This document shows, piece by piece, positions 51,887 through 61,828 of a stretch of DNA of 64,000 bases. The stretch is from Candidatus Woesearchaeota archaeon (lineage in GTDB: Archaea > Nanobdellota > Nanobdellia > Woesearchaeales > UBA583). The notes under the pieces were generated by a model. That model was given only the letters and a program-made list of their open reading frames with translations, made no database searches and had not been told where the DNA came from. The DNA lies in contig CP060218.1 of NCBI GenBank assembly GCA_023898345.1, positions 1,116,001 through 1,180,000 on the forward strand, given 5' to 3'. Each line of letters begins with the position of its first letter. The stretch's first letter is position 1. A program made the translations under genes and the position numbers.

Positions 51887-54008
51887 TTAGGGCGTACACT
51901 GTGTGAATGTTGGTTTTGAAAGAAGCCAAGCTGTTGTTCCGGAGCTGAAACTTGTGCAATCTGTTACATTGTTGGCGTCCCAAGAACTGAGGTCTTGATT
52001 AAATGCTGTTGCAGAAGAGAACATGTACCTCATATCTGTTACATTGTTGACGTTCCAGGAACTGAGGTCGCTGTTGAAGGAAGTAGCAGAAGAGAACATG
52101 TATGACATATCTGTAACTTTGGAGACGTTCCAGGAACTGAGGTCTTGATTAAATGCAGATGCCAATCGAAACATTTGTCCCATATTTGTAACTTTCCCGA
52201 CATTCCATGTACTGAGGTCACTGTTGAACGAAGTTGCATAGAAAAACATATATTGCATATTTGTGACATTGGAAACGTCCCATGTGCTGAGATCCTGATT
52301 GAATATAGAAGCACTTTGAAACATTTGTCCCATGTTTGTGACATTGGAAACATCCCATGTGCTGATGTCTCCATTGAAAGAACTAGAACTATAAAACATA
52401 CGATCCATGTTTGTAACTTTCCCGACATTCCATGTACTGAGGTCACTGTTGAACGAAGTTGCAGAAATAAACATTGCATACATGCTTGTAACATTGCCGA
52501 CATTCCACGCCCCAATGTTTTGATTGAAAGAACTTGCACCGTTAAACATTTCTTGCATAGTTGTTACTTTGCTTGTGTCCCAAGAACCAATATCTTGGTT
52601 GAATGAAATGGCCCCACGAAACATAGTGCTAAGGTCTGTTACGTTGCCGACATTCCACGCCCCAATGTCTTGATTGAAAGAACTAGCATCAAAAAACATT
52701 AAACTCATAATGGTGACGTTGCTGACGTCCCATGAACTAATGTTGCCATTAAACGCACTTGCATAATTGAACATTCTATGCATATTTGTAACGTTTCCAA
52801 CATCCCATGAATTAAGATTGACATTGAATAAAGGTGCTTCTCGAAACATTGCATACATTGTTGTAACCTTACTAACATCCCATGCGCCAATGTCTTGGTT
52901 AAAAGAACTTGCTCTACAAAACATCTCTCGCATAGTTGTTACTTTACTGGTGTCCCACAAACCTATATCTTGATTGAATGCAGTTGCCGAAAAAAACATA
53001 TTTTGCATACTTGTGACATTGCCGACATTCCAAGAACTCAAGTCAGTATTGAAGGAACTTGCTCCATTAAACATGTATGCCATACTTGTAACTTTGCTTG
53101 TGTCCCATGAGCCAATATTTTGATTAAATAAATTAGAACCCGTAAACGTATATGCCATATTTGTAACAGCACTAACATTCCAGCTGTTCATGTTTGGAGG
53201 ACTTGTAATACCTGAATCTCTAAAAAAAGAACTCAGGGTTGTCACGCCCGACAAATTGAGGGGGTCGCTTGCTCGAATGTCGAGATTGCTTGTTCCGTAA
53301 AATGCGCCTCCAGAGTTTCCGGGATTGAATGTTCCCCATTGCAAAATCCAGAGGATTTTTTCTTTGTCTCCTCCATTGTTGAAACTCCAACCTGTCAGTT
53401 GTCCTTGTATGCTTACTTTATAGTCTCCAGGATTGGCGTATGTGTGTGTTGTCTCGGCTTGGTTCCATGCTGTTATGGTGTCGTTTTGTCCGTCTCCCCA
53501 GTTGACGACAAAGTTATAGCTTCCTCCCGAATATAGTGGCAGGGAGATTTGGTTGCTGGAGGAATTTCCGGTATTTGTCGTACGCCACACTGTTACAAAG
53601 GCGCCTTCGGGAAAAACTTCTTCGCTTTTTTCGAGATAGAAATATTCCGACAAAATGTTTTTTGATGTTATGACGACAACTTCTTGTTTTCCTAAGCCAG
53701 CTTCGTCGACGCAACCGACAAGGTATAGCGTTACAATTCCGGAATAGTCTCCTTGGACTCCACAGTCGTTGCCGCCGATTTTTATTTTTTCGATTGTCGT
53801 GTTTTCTCCAGCATTGAAGTAAATCTCTTTGCCGATAATGCTTAGAATTTTGGTGTCGGAATTTTGGGACTTTTGGGTGATAGAAGAGTAGGTTGTAGAA
53901 CTGAAACTGTTCCACCAAATGTTGAAGACAAGTGAGCTGATAATCCACAACAATGAGAAGAAGAACTGCAAGAATTGCTCCTATTCCTTGCTTTTGTCCT
54001 TTTTTCAT
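51887..54008 (-). pseudogene. Pilin-like adhesin D with BspA-type (DUF285) repeats, frameshifted
   Basis: The long frame (53971 to 51887) has the shared neck domain (GGNDCGVQG, then a Cys in LVGCVDEAG), a PKD-like or Ig-like segment (VVNWGDGQNDTITAW) and then about 17 repeats of 24 residues such as FNQDLSSWDVSNVTNM. Its natural start is in another frame at ATG 54008, which gives MKKGQKQGIGAILAVLLLIV, a pilin-type leader. One extra G near 53945 (GTGG for GTG) separates the two; without it the protein has about 707 residues. It may be a true mutation, a switchable site or a sequencing error. A downstream start at 53971 would give a protein without a class III signal. Confidence 0.85.
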
Positions 54009-54114
54009 CCTTACTTACGGACAGGAAAAATGTATATGTATTTTGGGTGTAACTTTGGAGGGAAAACTGGCGGGATGTGAATGGAGAGGGAGGAATAGAG
54101 AAAGATAGAACTAC

Positions 54115-55476
54115 TTACTTTCTTCCGTATTTATCTTCGTAGCGGATAATGTCGTCTTCACCTAAGTATGAGCCGCTTTGTACTTCGATGATTTCCAGAA
54201 CTTTGTTTGTCTTGTTTCCTAATCTGTGTTTGTTGCCTGCGGGGATGTATGTGGATTCGTTTGTTTTAAGATTGAGTTCCTGCTCTCCATTAACAATGTA
54301 AGCTTCTCCTTTTACAACAGTCCAGTGTTCGGAGCGGTGTTTGTGTGACTGGAGAGAAAGAATTTTTCCCGGATTTACAGTGAGGCGTTTTACTTTGTGT
54401 GTTTCTTGTTCTTCAAGAATGGTATACGATCCCCAAGGTCTGTACACGGTGAGGTGGAAGTCTTTTTGTGGACTTTTATTTTTTTTGAGTTTTGCAACAA
54501 TTTGCTTTACTTCTTGAGATTTGTTTCTTGGGCAAATCATGAGTGCATCTTGGGTGTCTACAACAATAAGATTATCAACACTTGCAAGAGAAATGAGTTT
54601 CTTTGGGTCGTCGCTGAGGACGAGACAGTTTGAAGCTCCGAAAAAATCTGTTCCTGAACTTCCATGATTGTTTTGTGCGTCTTTTGAAAATTCTTCGTAG
54701 AGAGCGTCAAAGGAACCCAAGTCACTCCAGTTTAGTTCCAGAGAAAGGGCCCGTACACGTGCTGATTTTTCGAGGAGTCCTATGTCTATGGAAACTTCGT
54801 CTATTTCTTTGTAGCAAGAAAGTGGGTCTTTGTTTTTCATGAGAGAATATACTTTTGGTTCGTATTTCTTGAGTTCTTCATCAAAAACTGATTTTCGCAA
54901 AAAGAAGATTCCGCAATTCCATAAATATCCTTTTCGTAAATATTCTTTTGCTCGTTCTAAGTCTGGTTTTTCGACAAATTCCAGAACTTTTGTATTTTCT
55001 TCGTGAATGTACCCGTAGCCTGTGTGTGCTGTTAAAGGGTGAATTCCGAAAATAACTAGTGCTTCTTTGGAAAGGCGTTTTGCTTTGTCGAGAGATGATA
55101 AAAGGAGTTCTTCGTTGCGGATGAGGTGGTCGGAGGAAAGTACGAGCGCTGTGTCGTCTTGCTCAAGATTTTTCATCGCAACGGCAATTGCTGGAAGTGT
55201 ATTTTTTCCACATGGCTCTGCAATGATGTTTTCTTCAGGAAGAGGAATTTTCATTTCTTCGGCTTCGCCCATAACAAGAAACTTGTGTTTTTCGTTTGTT
55301 ACGACAATAATGTCTTCGGCTTTGACGAGTTTTAGTGCTCGCTTCATGGTTTGTTGAAAAAGGGATTCTCCTTGTAATTCTTCGAACTTGAGGAATTGCT
55401 TAGGGAAGTATTCTCTGCTCAGAGGCCAAAGGCGTGTTCCGCTGCCTCCTGCCATGATGATTACTTTAGTTTTCAT
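54115..55476 (-). CDS. manC: Mannose-1-phosphate guanylyltransferase (ManC-like, with isomerase-type cupin)
   Basis: The 453-residue protein has the nucleotidyltransferase start MAGGSGTRLWPLSREYFPKQ and the domain up to about 285, then a linker and a type II phosphomannose-isomerase cupin (about 345-450, RPWGSYTILEE, SLQSHKHRSEHWTVVKG and YIPAGNKHRLGN). It makes GDP-mannose for surface glycans. The cupin metal ligands (HKHRSEHW and the later His) are present, so the isomerase activity is plausible too. It starts a block of glycan and membrane genes. Confidence 0.94.
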   Translation of the reverse strand: MKTKVIIMAGGSGTRLWPLSREYFPKQFLKFEELQGESLFQQTMKRALKLVKAEDIIVVTNEKHKFLVMGEAEEMKIPLPEENIIAEPCGKNTLPAIAVAMKNLEQDDTALVLSSDHLIRNEELLLSSLDKAKRLSKEALVIFGIHPLTAHTGYGYIHEENTKVLEFVEKPDLERAKEYLRKGYLWNCGIFFLRKSVFDEELKKYEPKVYSLMKNKDPLSCYKEIDEVSIDIGLLEKSARVRALSLELNWSDLGSFDALYEEFSKDAQNNHGSSGTDFFGASNCLVLSDDPKKLISLASVDNLIVVDTQDALMICPRNKSQEVKQIVAKLKKNKSPQKDFHLTVYRPWGSYTILEEQETHKVKRLTVNPGKILSLQSHKHRSEHWTVVKGEAYIVNGEQELNLKTNESTYIPAGNKHRLGNKTNKVLEIIEVQSGSYLGEDDIIRYEDKYGRK

Positions 55477-55505
55477 AAAGGGTGGAAACTCTCTTTTAGT
55501 TATAA

Positions 55506-55871
55506 CTATTTCTTTTTGCTTTGTAAAAAAAGGAGTTTGCCGCCAATGCCTAGGCCGACAAGAAGAATGAGAGACAAAAAGAAGGAAAAGGCGGAAACTC
55601 TGACGTGCGCTACATAGTTGAGGTAAAAAACAATGATGGGGAGGAGTGAGAAGGAAAGTGCAAAGGAAAGAAGCGCTTTTTCTGCTAGACTTCTGTTTCT
55701 GAAAAAAAGAAGAACAAGAATAAATCCTGGAAGAAAAAATGCAAGAAAGACTTCGCAGGCTGAAATGAGAGAGGAAAAGAATCCATTTTTACTGAAAAAA
55801 AGAAGGAGAAGAAAAATGAGTGCATGAAAAATTCCTGAATAGATTAGTAGGGTTTTGTCTTCAGTTTTCAT
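55506..55871 (-). CDS. Membrane protein with DUF1616-like segment
   Basis: The 121-residue protein has four membrane helices. The phrase FFLPGFILVLLFFRNRSLAEKALLSFALS resembles, by eye, the LPG...ER..LS part of archaeal DUF1616 proteins, but the usual C-terminal outer domain is absent. ATG 55871 is preferred; it overlaps the upstream gene by 11 nt. The role is unknown. Confidence 0.6.
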   Translation of the reverse strand: MKTEDKTLLIYSGIFHALIFLLLLFFSKNGFFSSLISACEVFLAFFLPGFILVLLFFRNRSLAEKALLSFALSFSLLPIIVFYLNYVAHVRVSAFSFFLSLILLVGLGIGGKLLFLQSKKK

Positions 55872-56568
55872 GGGGAGAAACCTCTTTTTCTGTGTAGAAA
55901 GAAAGACCTGCAAAGAAAATGCCTAGTCCGCCAAAGAGAGCAAGTATGTATGCTGTAAAGCCAAAGTTTGCGCTTGCTATGTAAAGCCCGAATGCTGTGG
56001 CAAGAGAAAGGACTGCAAGGAATGTAAGTGTGCCTATTTTTTCGAAAGGAGAGTTCTGCTTTGTTGGCGGTGTGTTTGGAAAGAACTGTGTGAGTACTCC
56101 AAGGATTGCAACGATTGTGAGAGTGAGAATTTCATTTATGATTTCTTCCTGAGTAAATCTTTCCCAGAGGACAGCAAAAAAAAAGATGAGGAGAGTGAGC
56201 ATAAAACTGTCTTGAAGAACTTGCTGGAGGTTTGTTTCTTTGGCGCTTTTTTTGTGTGCAAACAGTGGGGCTACTGAAACACAGGCAAGTAGGGAGAAAT
56301 CAAATATGAATGCTATAAATCTTTCTGAAAAAAAGCTTACAAGGAAAAGAATGATGCCAAAACTTGCAATTCCCATTAAGAGTGTCCGTGGTACGTGAGA
56401 ACGTTCAAGAAGGAGATAGAATACAAGTGAGCAAAACATGATAAGATATGAGAGAGGAAAAAAGTAGTTGATGTTAAGAGCTGTGAACATTTGAACGAAG
56501 AGAGTAAGATACGCTAAAGCATAGACTTGTAAGGCTACTGCTATGAGAACTAGGTTGTGATTGTTCAT
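55861..56568 (-). CDS. Multi-helix membrane protein, unknown
   Basis: From ATG 56568 the 235-residue protein has seven or eight membrane helices with short loops and no charged motif that suggests transport. It overlaps the following small membrane gene, so the two form an operon with manC probably downstream. The frame extends to 56640, but that part is polar and lies over a promoter-like region. Confidence 0.62.
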   Translation of the reverse strand: MNNHNLVLIAVALQVYALAYLTLFVQMFTALNINYFFPLSYLIMFCSLVFYLLLERSHVPRTLLMGIASFGIILFLVSFFSERFIAFIFDFSLLACVSVAPLFAHKKSAKETNLQQVLQDSFMLTLLIFFFAVLWERFTQEEIINEILTLTIVAILGVLTQFFPNTPPTKQNSPFEKIGTLTFLAVLSLATAFGLYIASANFGFTAYILALFGGLGIFFAGLSFYTEKEVSPHEN

Positions 56569-56667
56569 TTTCAATTCTGTCTTTTCTTTATGGTAAGTCA
56601 GCTTGATATTTAAAGGTACTGTCTTGACTTTTCTTCTCAAGGGCCTTTTACCTTCTTTTTTTCGCTA

Positions 56668-56677
56668 TGTTTAAATA
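56668..56677 (+). promoter_or_regulatory. TATA box of the 56699 gene
   Basis: ATGTTTAAATATT spans this site, centred about 26 nt before ATG 56699. Confidence 0.5.
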
Positions 56678-56698
56678 TTGGGTTGTATTTTTTTTTCT

Positions 56699-57652
56699 AT
56701 GAAAAAGGCTTTGCTTGTCTTTCTTTTGCTTTTCTCAGTTGTTTTTCTTCGGGGTGTTCTCGCTGAAGATTCTGCCCTTATTTTGGGAGAGGATAGTGCA
56801 GATTTGTATCGTGTTTTTGTCGATGGCGAACAGATAAGTGATTCTCTTCTTTTTTCTGGAATTAAAAATGTCAGTATTGAGCTCAGTGATGGTTTAGGGC
56901 CGAAACTTGTTTTTGAGCATGATTTTTCCACTTCTGACCTTGATCTTTCTTATGTTGGTTTTATTTTTGGTCCTTCGGAAAATCTTGAAAATGTTCTTGC
57001 AGTTACGGGCCTTGAAAACGTTTCTGGTCCTGTTGAAGTTCATATGATTCCTTTTAATTGGACATCTCAGGAAGTGTGTGTTGGTAAAAATGTTGTTGAG
57101 ACGGAATTGAGTCCTTCTTGTAACGCATCTGGTGAAATCCTTCTTGTTTGTGATGGCTCTGAACTTGAAGGAATGCGTTGTACGAATGATAAAGGCGAAT
57201 TTGTTCTTTCTGGTTTGCAACTCCCCATTATTTTGAGAGAAATTTCTCCAAAAGTAAAAATTCCTGATGAACATCCCGTAAAAACTGAAAATGCCTCTTT
57301 CGTTTCTGAATTGGAAACTGTTGGTAGTGAGGGTATTGAGTTAGCTGAAAAAGAAAGGAGTTTTCTTGTTTATCTTCTTGGTGGTCTTGGTGTTGTGCTT
57401 CTTCTTTCTCTTGTGTTTCTTTTCAGAAAGAAAAAAGAAGTTCCTTCTCAGAGCAGTGAAGGGAAGACAATCGTTTCTGAGAAAAATACTTCTGTTCCTC
57501 CCTCTTCTGATTTTAAAAGAACATATGAAGTTGCAAGGGGATATGTTAGAGCAAATAAAAATAAGCATAGCAAAGAAGCATTGAAGAAGGTTTTACTGTA
57601 TAATAAGTATCCCGAGGATCTTGTAAATCAGGTACTCGAGGAAGAATTTTAG
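56699..57652 (+). CDS. Type I surface protein, unknown
   Basis: The 317-residue protein has a signal peptide (about 1-22), an outer beta domain with Cys pairs (VCVGKNVVETELSPSC and VCDGSELEGMRC), a membrane helix near 222-243 and a basic cytoplasmic tail of about 70 residues (phrase YEVARGYVRANKNKHSKEALKKVLL). A tail that ends in helical, CUE/UBA-like repeats is common in related archaeal surface proteins. ATG 56699 fits the TATA box. Function is not known. Confidence 0.72.
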   Translation: MKKALLVFLLLFSVVFLRGVLAEDSALILGEDSADLYRVFVDGEQISDSLLFSGIKNVSIELSDGLGPKLVFEHDFSTSDLDLSYVGFIFGPSENLENVLAVTGLENVSGPVEVHMIPFNWTSQEVCVGKNVVETELSPSCNASGEILLVCDGSELEGMRCTNDKGEFVLSGLQLPIILREISPKVKIPDEHPVKTENASFVSELETVGSEGIELAEKERSFLVYLLGGLGVVLLLSLVFLFRKKKEVPSQSSEGKTIVSEKNTSVPPSSDFKRTYEVARGYVRANKNKHSKEALKKVLLYNKYPEDLVNQVLEEEF

Positions 57653-57719
57653 GGAAAGGAGAAAAATCTGGTTGGTTTTACGTAGCTTTATTAACTCTCG
57701 GATTTGATTCTCTTTTACT

Positions 57720-58085
57720 ATGAGTCACCATAATTCCTATGTTCATGATGGAGGATCGACCTTTGGAGCACTCTCTGCCATTTGGGGCCCTCTTCTCGCA
57801 GTTCTTCTTGCTGGGTATTCTTGTTCAGAAAAAAAAGTTCAACCTCCTCAGTTGGGAGCGCCTCAGCATTTACGAGTAGTGCGTGAAGGGCCCTCTCAAA
57901 ACCTACAGTCCTTATTGGAAGTTCCGTTCCTTGAATCTCTTCCTTCTAGGGTAGCTTTGAGAGCCGTTTATGGTGATGTGCAGCAGCCGCTTTGTCAGCT
58001 TTATTGTCGTTCTTGTACATATAACGTCTTTCCTCAAGAGACTCTGCTGGGGCAGGACTATCTGCCTGCTCGTACTGGAAAGTAG
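57720..58085 (+). CDS. Hypothetical protein with one hydrophobic segment
   Basis: The 121-residue protein has a hydrophobic stretch at about 15-33 ending in GYSCSEKK, which could be a late lipobox, and three further Cys (CQLYCRSC). No family is recognised. Codon use is less extreme than in the AT-rich islands. Confidence 0.5.
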   Translation: MSHHNSYVHDGGSTFGALSAIWGPLLAVLLAGYSCSEKKVQPPQLGAPQHLRVVREGPSQNLQSLLEVPFLESLPSRVALRAVYGDVQQPLCQLYCRSCTYNVFPQETLLGQDYLPARTGK

Positions 58086-58189
58086 TTCTGGTTTCTTGTT
58101 TGTTACGGTAGTCTGCACGATAAGAACTGTTTGGGAGTTTCCTCTTTTTCCTATACCTTTAAAAAAATCTTTTGATTAGTTATTGCATT

Positions 58190-58735
58190 ATGAAGAAAGA
58201 CCATAGTGAGGAAATAGAAAAAGAAGAATCTGAGAAGCTCGCGCACTCTACAAAAAAGAGAGAAAAATGTTCTTGTTCTGCTTTCAAGATTTTGTCTCTT
58301 GTTCTTTTTTTTCTTCTTGTTCTTGTTGCTCTTTTCTATACACTGAAGGAAGACATAGCTGTTCCTGTTCCTGATGAACAAGACCTTGTACAAAGTCTGC
58401 TTCCTAATGGAACTGAGGAATATTCATATTATCATTATACGCTAGAAGAATTCTCAAAGGCAGTCTCTTTTTCTGTCAATGGGAGTGATGACTTGAAGGC
58501 GTTTATGGAAGAGAATGAATTTGATGCTATTGATGAAACGGGAAGTGTTTTGAGGGGAATAAAAGACGGAGGGGATTCGTGTTATGCTGATAGCAGGCGT
58601 GATGCTGTGCTTTGTAAATATCTTCTTGTGTATTATGACACACAAAGTCCCTCTGACGTGTACATGCTTGTTCCGAGGCGAGAGGCAAGCGAAGAAGAAG
58701 CTATGAATGTCACAGGACAAAGTTTGGAAGGGTAA
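58190..58735 (+). CDS. Membrane-anchored acidic protein
   Basis: From ATG 58190 the 181-residue protein has a charged cytoplasmic start with two Cys, one membrane helix (about 33-53) and an acidic outer domain with two Cys. The frame extends to 58172, but the later ATG better fits the TTTAAA box near 58157. No homologue is recognised. Confidence 0.62.
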   Translation: MKKDHSEEIEKEESEKLAHSTKKREKCSCSAFKILSLVLFFLLVLVALFYTLKEDIAVPVPDEQDLVQSLLPNGTEEYSYYHYTLEEFSKAVSFSVNGSDDLKAFMEENEFDAIDETGSVLRGIKDGGDSCYADSRRDAVLCKYLLVYYDTQSPSDVYMLVPRREASEEEAMNVTGQSLEG

Positions 58736-58741
58736 TTTCTT

Positions 58742-58797
58742 AACTTATAATCCCGCAGCTCTGTTTGGAATAGGCACATTTTATCGATTTCATTACT
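58742..58797 (-). repeat. Dispersed repeat R1, short form, diverged
   Basis: ACTTATAATCCCGCAGCTCTG and AATAGGCACATTTTATCGATT match the short form in reverse orientation. It is the only R1 copy seen outside the 9.7-26.7 kb region. Confidence 0.65.
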
Positions 58798-58798
58798 T

Positions 58799-61450
58799 TT
58801 ATACTACTGTTTTTTTAGTAACTCTTTTCTCGACAAAGGAATAGATGACATAACTCAGGTACAAAGCTATAGCTCCTGCTCCTAGGAATAAAATCTGAGA
58901 GAATGTCAGAGGAGTTATTTTGAATACATTGTTCAGCGGTGTGTAGAGCAAAACTGCTTGCAGGACAAAGGAAAGTCCGATTGATACCCAAAGCCATGTG
59001 TTTGTGAGCATTTTTATGTCGAATTGTTTTCTGATGAGTAGGAGCAAAATCATCTCCGAAATGATCAAAAAGGTGAAAACCATCGTTTGTGCAATTTGTA
59101 TACTTTCGTGATGTTCGCTAAATCCTCCGTAAAAAGAGAAAAAGGACAGGGTGATGATGGTTGAAACAACTCCTAAAAATGTGATAAGGAAAAGATAGGG
59201 TTTTGGAAGAATTCCTTCTGAACTTGGTCGTGGCTTTTTTTCCATGATTTTTCTTCCGTAGGGGTCGACACTCAAAGCAACTGCTGGCGTTCCGTCTGTT
59301 ACTAGATTAATCCAAAGCAACATCACTGCCGTCAAAGGAAGATTCTCGTGTGAGAGTCCAAAGAGTACTGCAACAAAGATAATGAGAACTTCACTGAGGT
59401 TTCCTGAGAGTAAGTGCATGATTGTCTTTTGGATGTTCTCATAAATACCTCTTCCTTCTTCTATTGCATCGACAATGTGTGTAAAGGAATCGTCAAGAAG
59501 AACAAAGTCTGCTGCTTCTTTTGCAACGTCTGTTCCTGAACCTACTGCAACGCCAATGTCTGCTTTTTTGAGCGCTGGCGCGTCATTGACTCCGTCGCCT
59601 GTCATTGCAACGACATGACCTTTTTTCTGAAGGGCTGCGACAATTCTTTGTTTGTGTTCGGGAATTACTCTTGCAAAAATTCTTGTGTTGCCTTCAAGTG
59701 CTTTTGTGAGATCTTCTTCTGTCATCTTTTCAAGTTCTTCCCCCGTGATGACTTCTCCTTCGATTCCCACTTCTTGTCCGATTGCACGTGCTGTCTCTTT
59801 GTAGTCGCCTGTTATCATGATAACTCTAATTCCTGCTTTCTTTGTTTTTGCAATAGATTCAATAACATCTGGACGTGCGGGGTCTTTCATTGCTTGTAGG
59901 CCGACAAAGGTAAGTTCTTTTTCCTTGAAGGTTTTCTCTGTTACGTGTTCTTTGTAGGCAAAGGCTAGTACTCTTAGAGCTTGTGATGCATATTTGTCGT
60001 TTTGCTGCATGATTTCTTTTTTTAGTTCTTTTGTTAGAGGAACTTTCTTTCCTTTGTGAATGGCGTGTGTACATACGGCAAGTATTGTGTCTGGTGCTCC
60101 TTTGCAAAATAAGTCTTTCTTTCCTTTTTGTTCTACGAGTACGCTCATTCGTTTTCTGTCTGAGTCAAAGGGATTTTCTGCAAGTCTTTTGTAGTCTTGT
60201 TCTGAACTGAGGGCTTTTTTTGCGCTGACGATGAGTGCTCCTTCTGTTGGGTCTCCAATGACTCGCCACATTTTTTCCTTCTCTAGTTTGGCGTTGTTGC
60301 AGTGAAGCCCGATGGTGAAAAGAAGGGGATGAACTTTTCCTTGTACTGTGCCTTGCGGATGATAGCCGACTCCGTCAATTTTTGCTTCGTTATCGAGTGT
60401 CCAAGCTGCTTGAACGGTCATCTCATTTTGTGTTAGTGTTCCTGTTTTGTCTGTGCAAATGACATCGCAAGAACCTAGAGTTTCTACGGAGGAGAGTTTG
60501 CGAACTAAGGCTTTTTTGTGTAGAAGGCGTTTCACTCCGACGCTTAGAGCAATGGTGACGACAGCCGGCAAACCTTCGGGAACGGCAGCGACAGCAAGTG
60601 CAACGGCAACGGCAAGAGCAGCTCCTGTTGCTTGTAAAAGACTCATTTCTCCTCCTGCCATCTTATCTGAGAAGAGAATTGCTGCAAAGATGAACAAACA
60701 AACAACGATGACGGCATAGGAAAGTTTTTTTCCAAAGGAATCAAGTCGTTTTTGCAAAGGTGTTTGTTCATCTTCTGCTTCTTTGATGAGCTTTGTGATT
60801 TTTCCTATTTCTGTCTTCATTCCTGTACTTACGACGACTGCTTTTGCTGTTCCGTTTGTGACATTTGTTGAGGAGAAAAGCATATTGTGTTGTTCTGCAA
60901 TTTGTGCATCTTTCTTTAGTGTTTCACTTGTTTTTTGTACGGGCAAACTTTCTCCGGTGAGTGCTGCTTCTTCGATGCTCAAATTGGAGCATTGTAAGAT
61001 CCTACAGTCTGCTGGAACTTTGTCGCCTGCTTCCAGAAGTATGCAATCTCCGGGCACAAGCTCTTCGGATGAAAGTAGGGTAAGCTCTTTATTTCTAAAG
61101 ACTTTAGCTTTGACGACGGAGAGTTTTTTGAGGGCGGAGAGAGATTTGGCGGCGGAGATTTCCTGTTTGTAGCCGATGAAGGCATTGACAAAAAGGATAA
61201 TTAAAATAAGAATGGCGTCTGTGAATTCTTTGAAGAGAAGTGAAAGAACAACTGCAATTAAAAGAATGTAAATGATAAAACTTTTGAATTGCTCTAGGAA
61301 GATTTTCCACTTTTCAACTTTCACTTCTGTGTCTAGTTTGTTTGGGCCATACTCTTGCAATCTTTTTTCTGCTTGGGCGTTATTTAGGCCTCCTGAATTT
61401 GACTGCAGACTCTCAAGAACTTCAGAACTCTCTTTTTTATAGTACTCCAT
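58799..61450 (-). CDS. P-type Ca2+-transporting ATPase (SERCA/PMR1-like)
   Basis: The 883-residue pump has the cation ATPase N-terminal domain (about 5-70), TGES at 165-168 in the actuator, the ion-site PEGLP at 291-295, the phosphorylation motif DKTGTLT at 334-340, TGDGVNDAPAL in the P domain and a C-terminal set of helices with WINLVTDGTPA (Asn and Asp ligands). About ten membrane helices are expected. The ligands suit Ca2+ or Mn2+. Length is normal for the prokaryotic members. Confidence 0.94.
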   Translation of the reverse strand: MEYYKKESSEVLESLQSNSGGLNNAQAEKRLQEYGPNKLDTEVKVEKWKIFLEQFKSFIIYILLIAVVLSLLFKEFTDAILILIILFVNAFIGYKQEISAAKSLSALKKLSVVKAKVFRNKELTLLSSEELVPGDCILLEAGDKVPADCRILQCSNLSIEEAALTGESLPVQKTSETLKKDAQIAEQHNMLFSSTNVTNGTAKAVVVSTGMKTEIGKITKLIKEAEDEQTPLQKRLDSFGKKLSYAVIVVCLFIFAAILFSDKMAGGEMSLLQATGAALAVAVALAVAAVPEGLPAVVTIALSVGVKRLLHKKALVRKLSSVETLGSCDVICTDKTGTLTQNEMTVQAAWTLDNEAKIDGVGYHPQGTVQGKVHPLLFTIGLHCNNAKLEKEKMWRVIGDPTEGALIVSAKKALSSEQDYKRLAENPFDSDRKRMSVLVEQKGKKDLFCKGAPDTILAVCTHAIHKGKKVPLTKELKKEIMQQNDKYASQALRVLAFAYKEHVTEKTFKEKELTFVGLQAMKDPARPDVIESIAKTKKAGIRVIMITGDYKETARAIGQEVGIEGEVITGEELEKMTEEDLTKALEGNTRIFARVIPEHKQRIVAALQKKGHVVAMTGDGVNDAPALKKADIGVAVGSGTDVAKEAADFVLLDDSFTHIVDAIEEGRGIYENIQKTIMHLLSGNLSEVLIIFVAVLFGLSHENLPLTAVMLLWINLVTDGTPAVALSVDPYGRKIMEKKPRPSSEGILPKPYLFLITFLGVVSTIITLSFFSFYGGFSEHHESIQIAQTMVFTFLIISEMILLLLIRKQFDIKMLTNTWLWVSIGLSFVLQAVLLYTPLNNVFKITPLTFSQILFLGAGAIALYLSYVIYSFVEKRVTKKTVV

Positions 61451-61598
61451 GTGATTTTTTTACAAAAAAATATTTTTAAGACATTGTAGTTCCTTTGAGG
61501 TGTGAAAAGTTATTTTCAATAAATGGGAGTTTCTCTACGTTGTTTTTCTGAAGTTTAGGAGTAACTTTATGTACTTTGCTCTCTTCTCTGTATGTACT

Positions 61599-61820
61599 AT
61601 GAAAAAAGATGTTATTGAAAAACTAGCTGCACTTGTGACGGCGGCATTTGGTCTTGTTGCTGCTTTGGCTTGGAACGACGCCATCAAATCTTTGTTTGCT
61701 GAGGGAGGAGCTCTTTATTTTCTTGCTTCGGGAGGGCCTTGGATTTATGCGATTCTTGTAACAATTATTGCGGTCTTTGCAACGATTTGGGTTGGGAAGG
61801 CAGCTGAAAAGGCAAAGTAA
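61599..61820 (+). CDS. DUF5654-like small membrane protein
   Basis: The 73-residue protein has two membrane helices; the phrase LAALVTAAFGLVAALAWNDAIK is typical of DUF5654 proteins. ATG 61599 is chosen over 61569 since it directly precedes the Lys-rich start MKKDVIEKL. Function is unknown. It is convergent with metG, 8 nt away. Confidence 0.72.
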   Translation: MKKDVIEKLAALVTAAFGLVAALAWNDAIKSLFAEGGALYFLASGGPWIYAILVTIIAVFATIWVGKAAEKAK

Positions 61821-61828
61821 CTTTTTTT

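Noticed and set aside
52000..53150. Regular 72-bp periodicity in the adhesin D region
   Set aside because: It is explained by 24-residue BspA-type protein repeats and not by a non-coding satellite.
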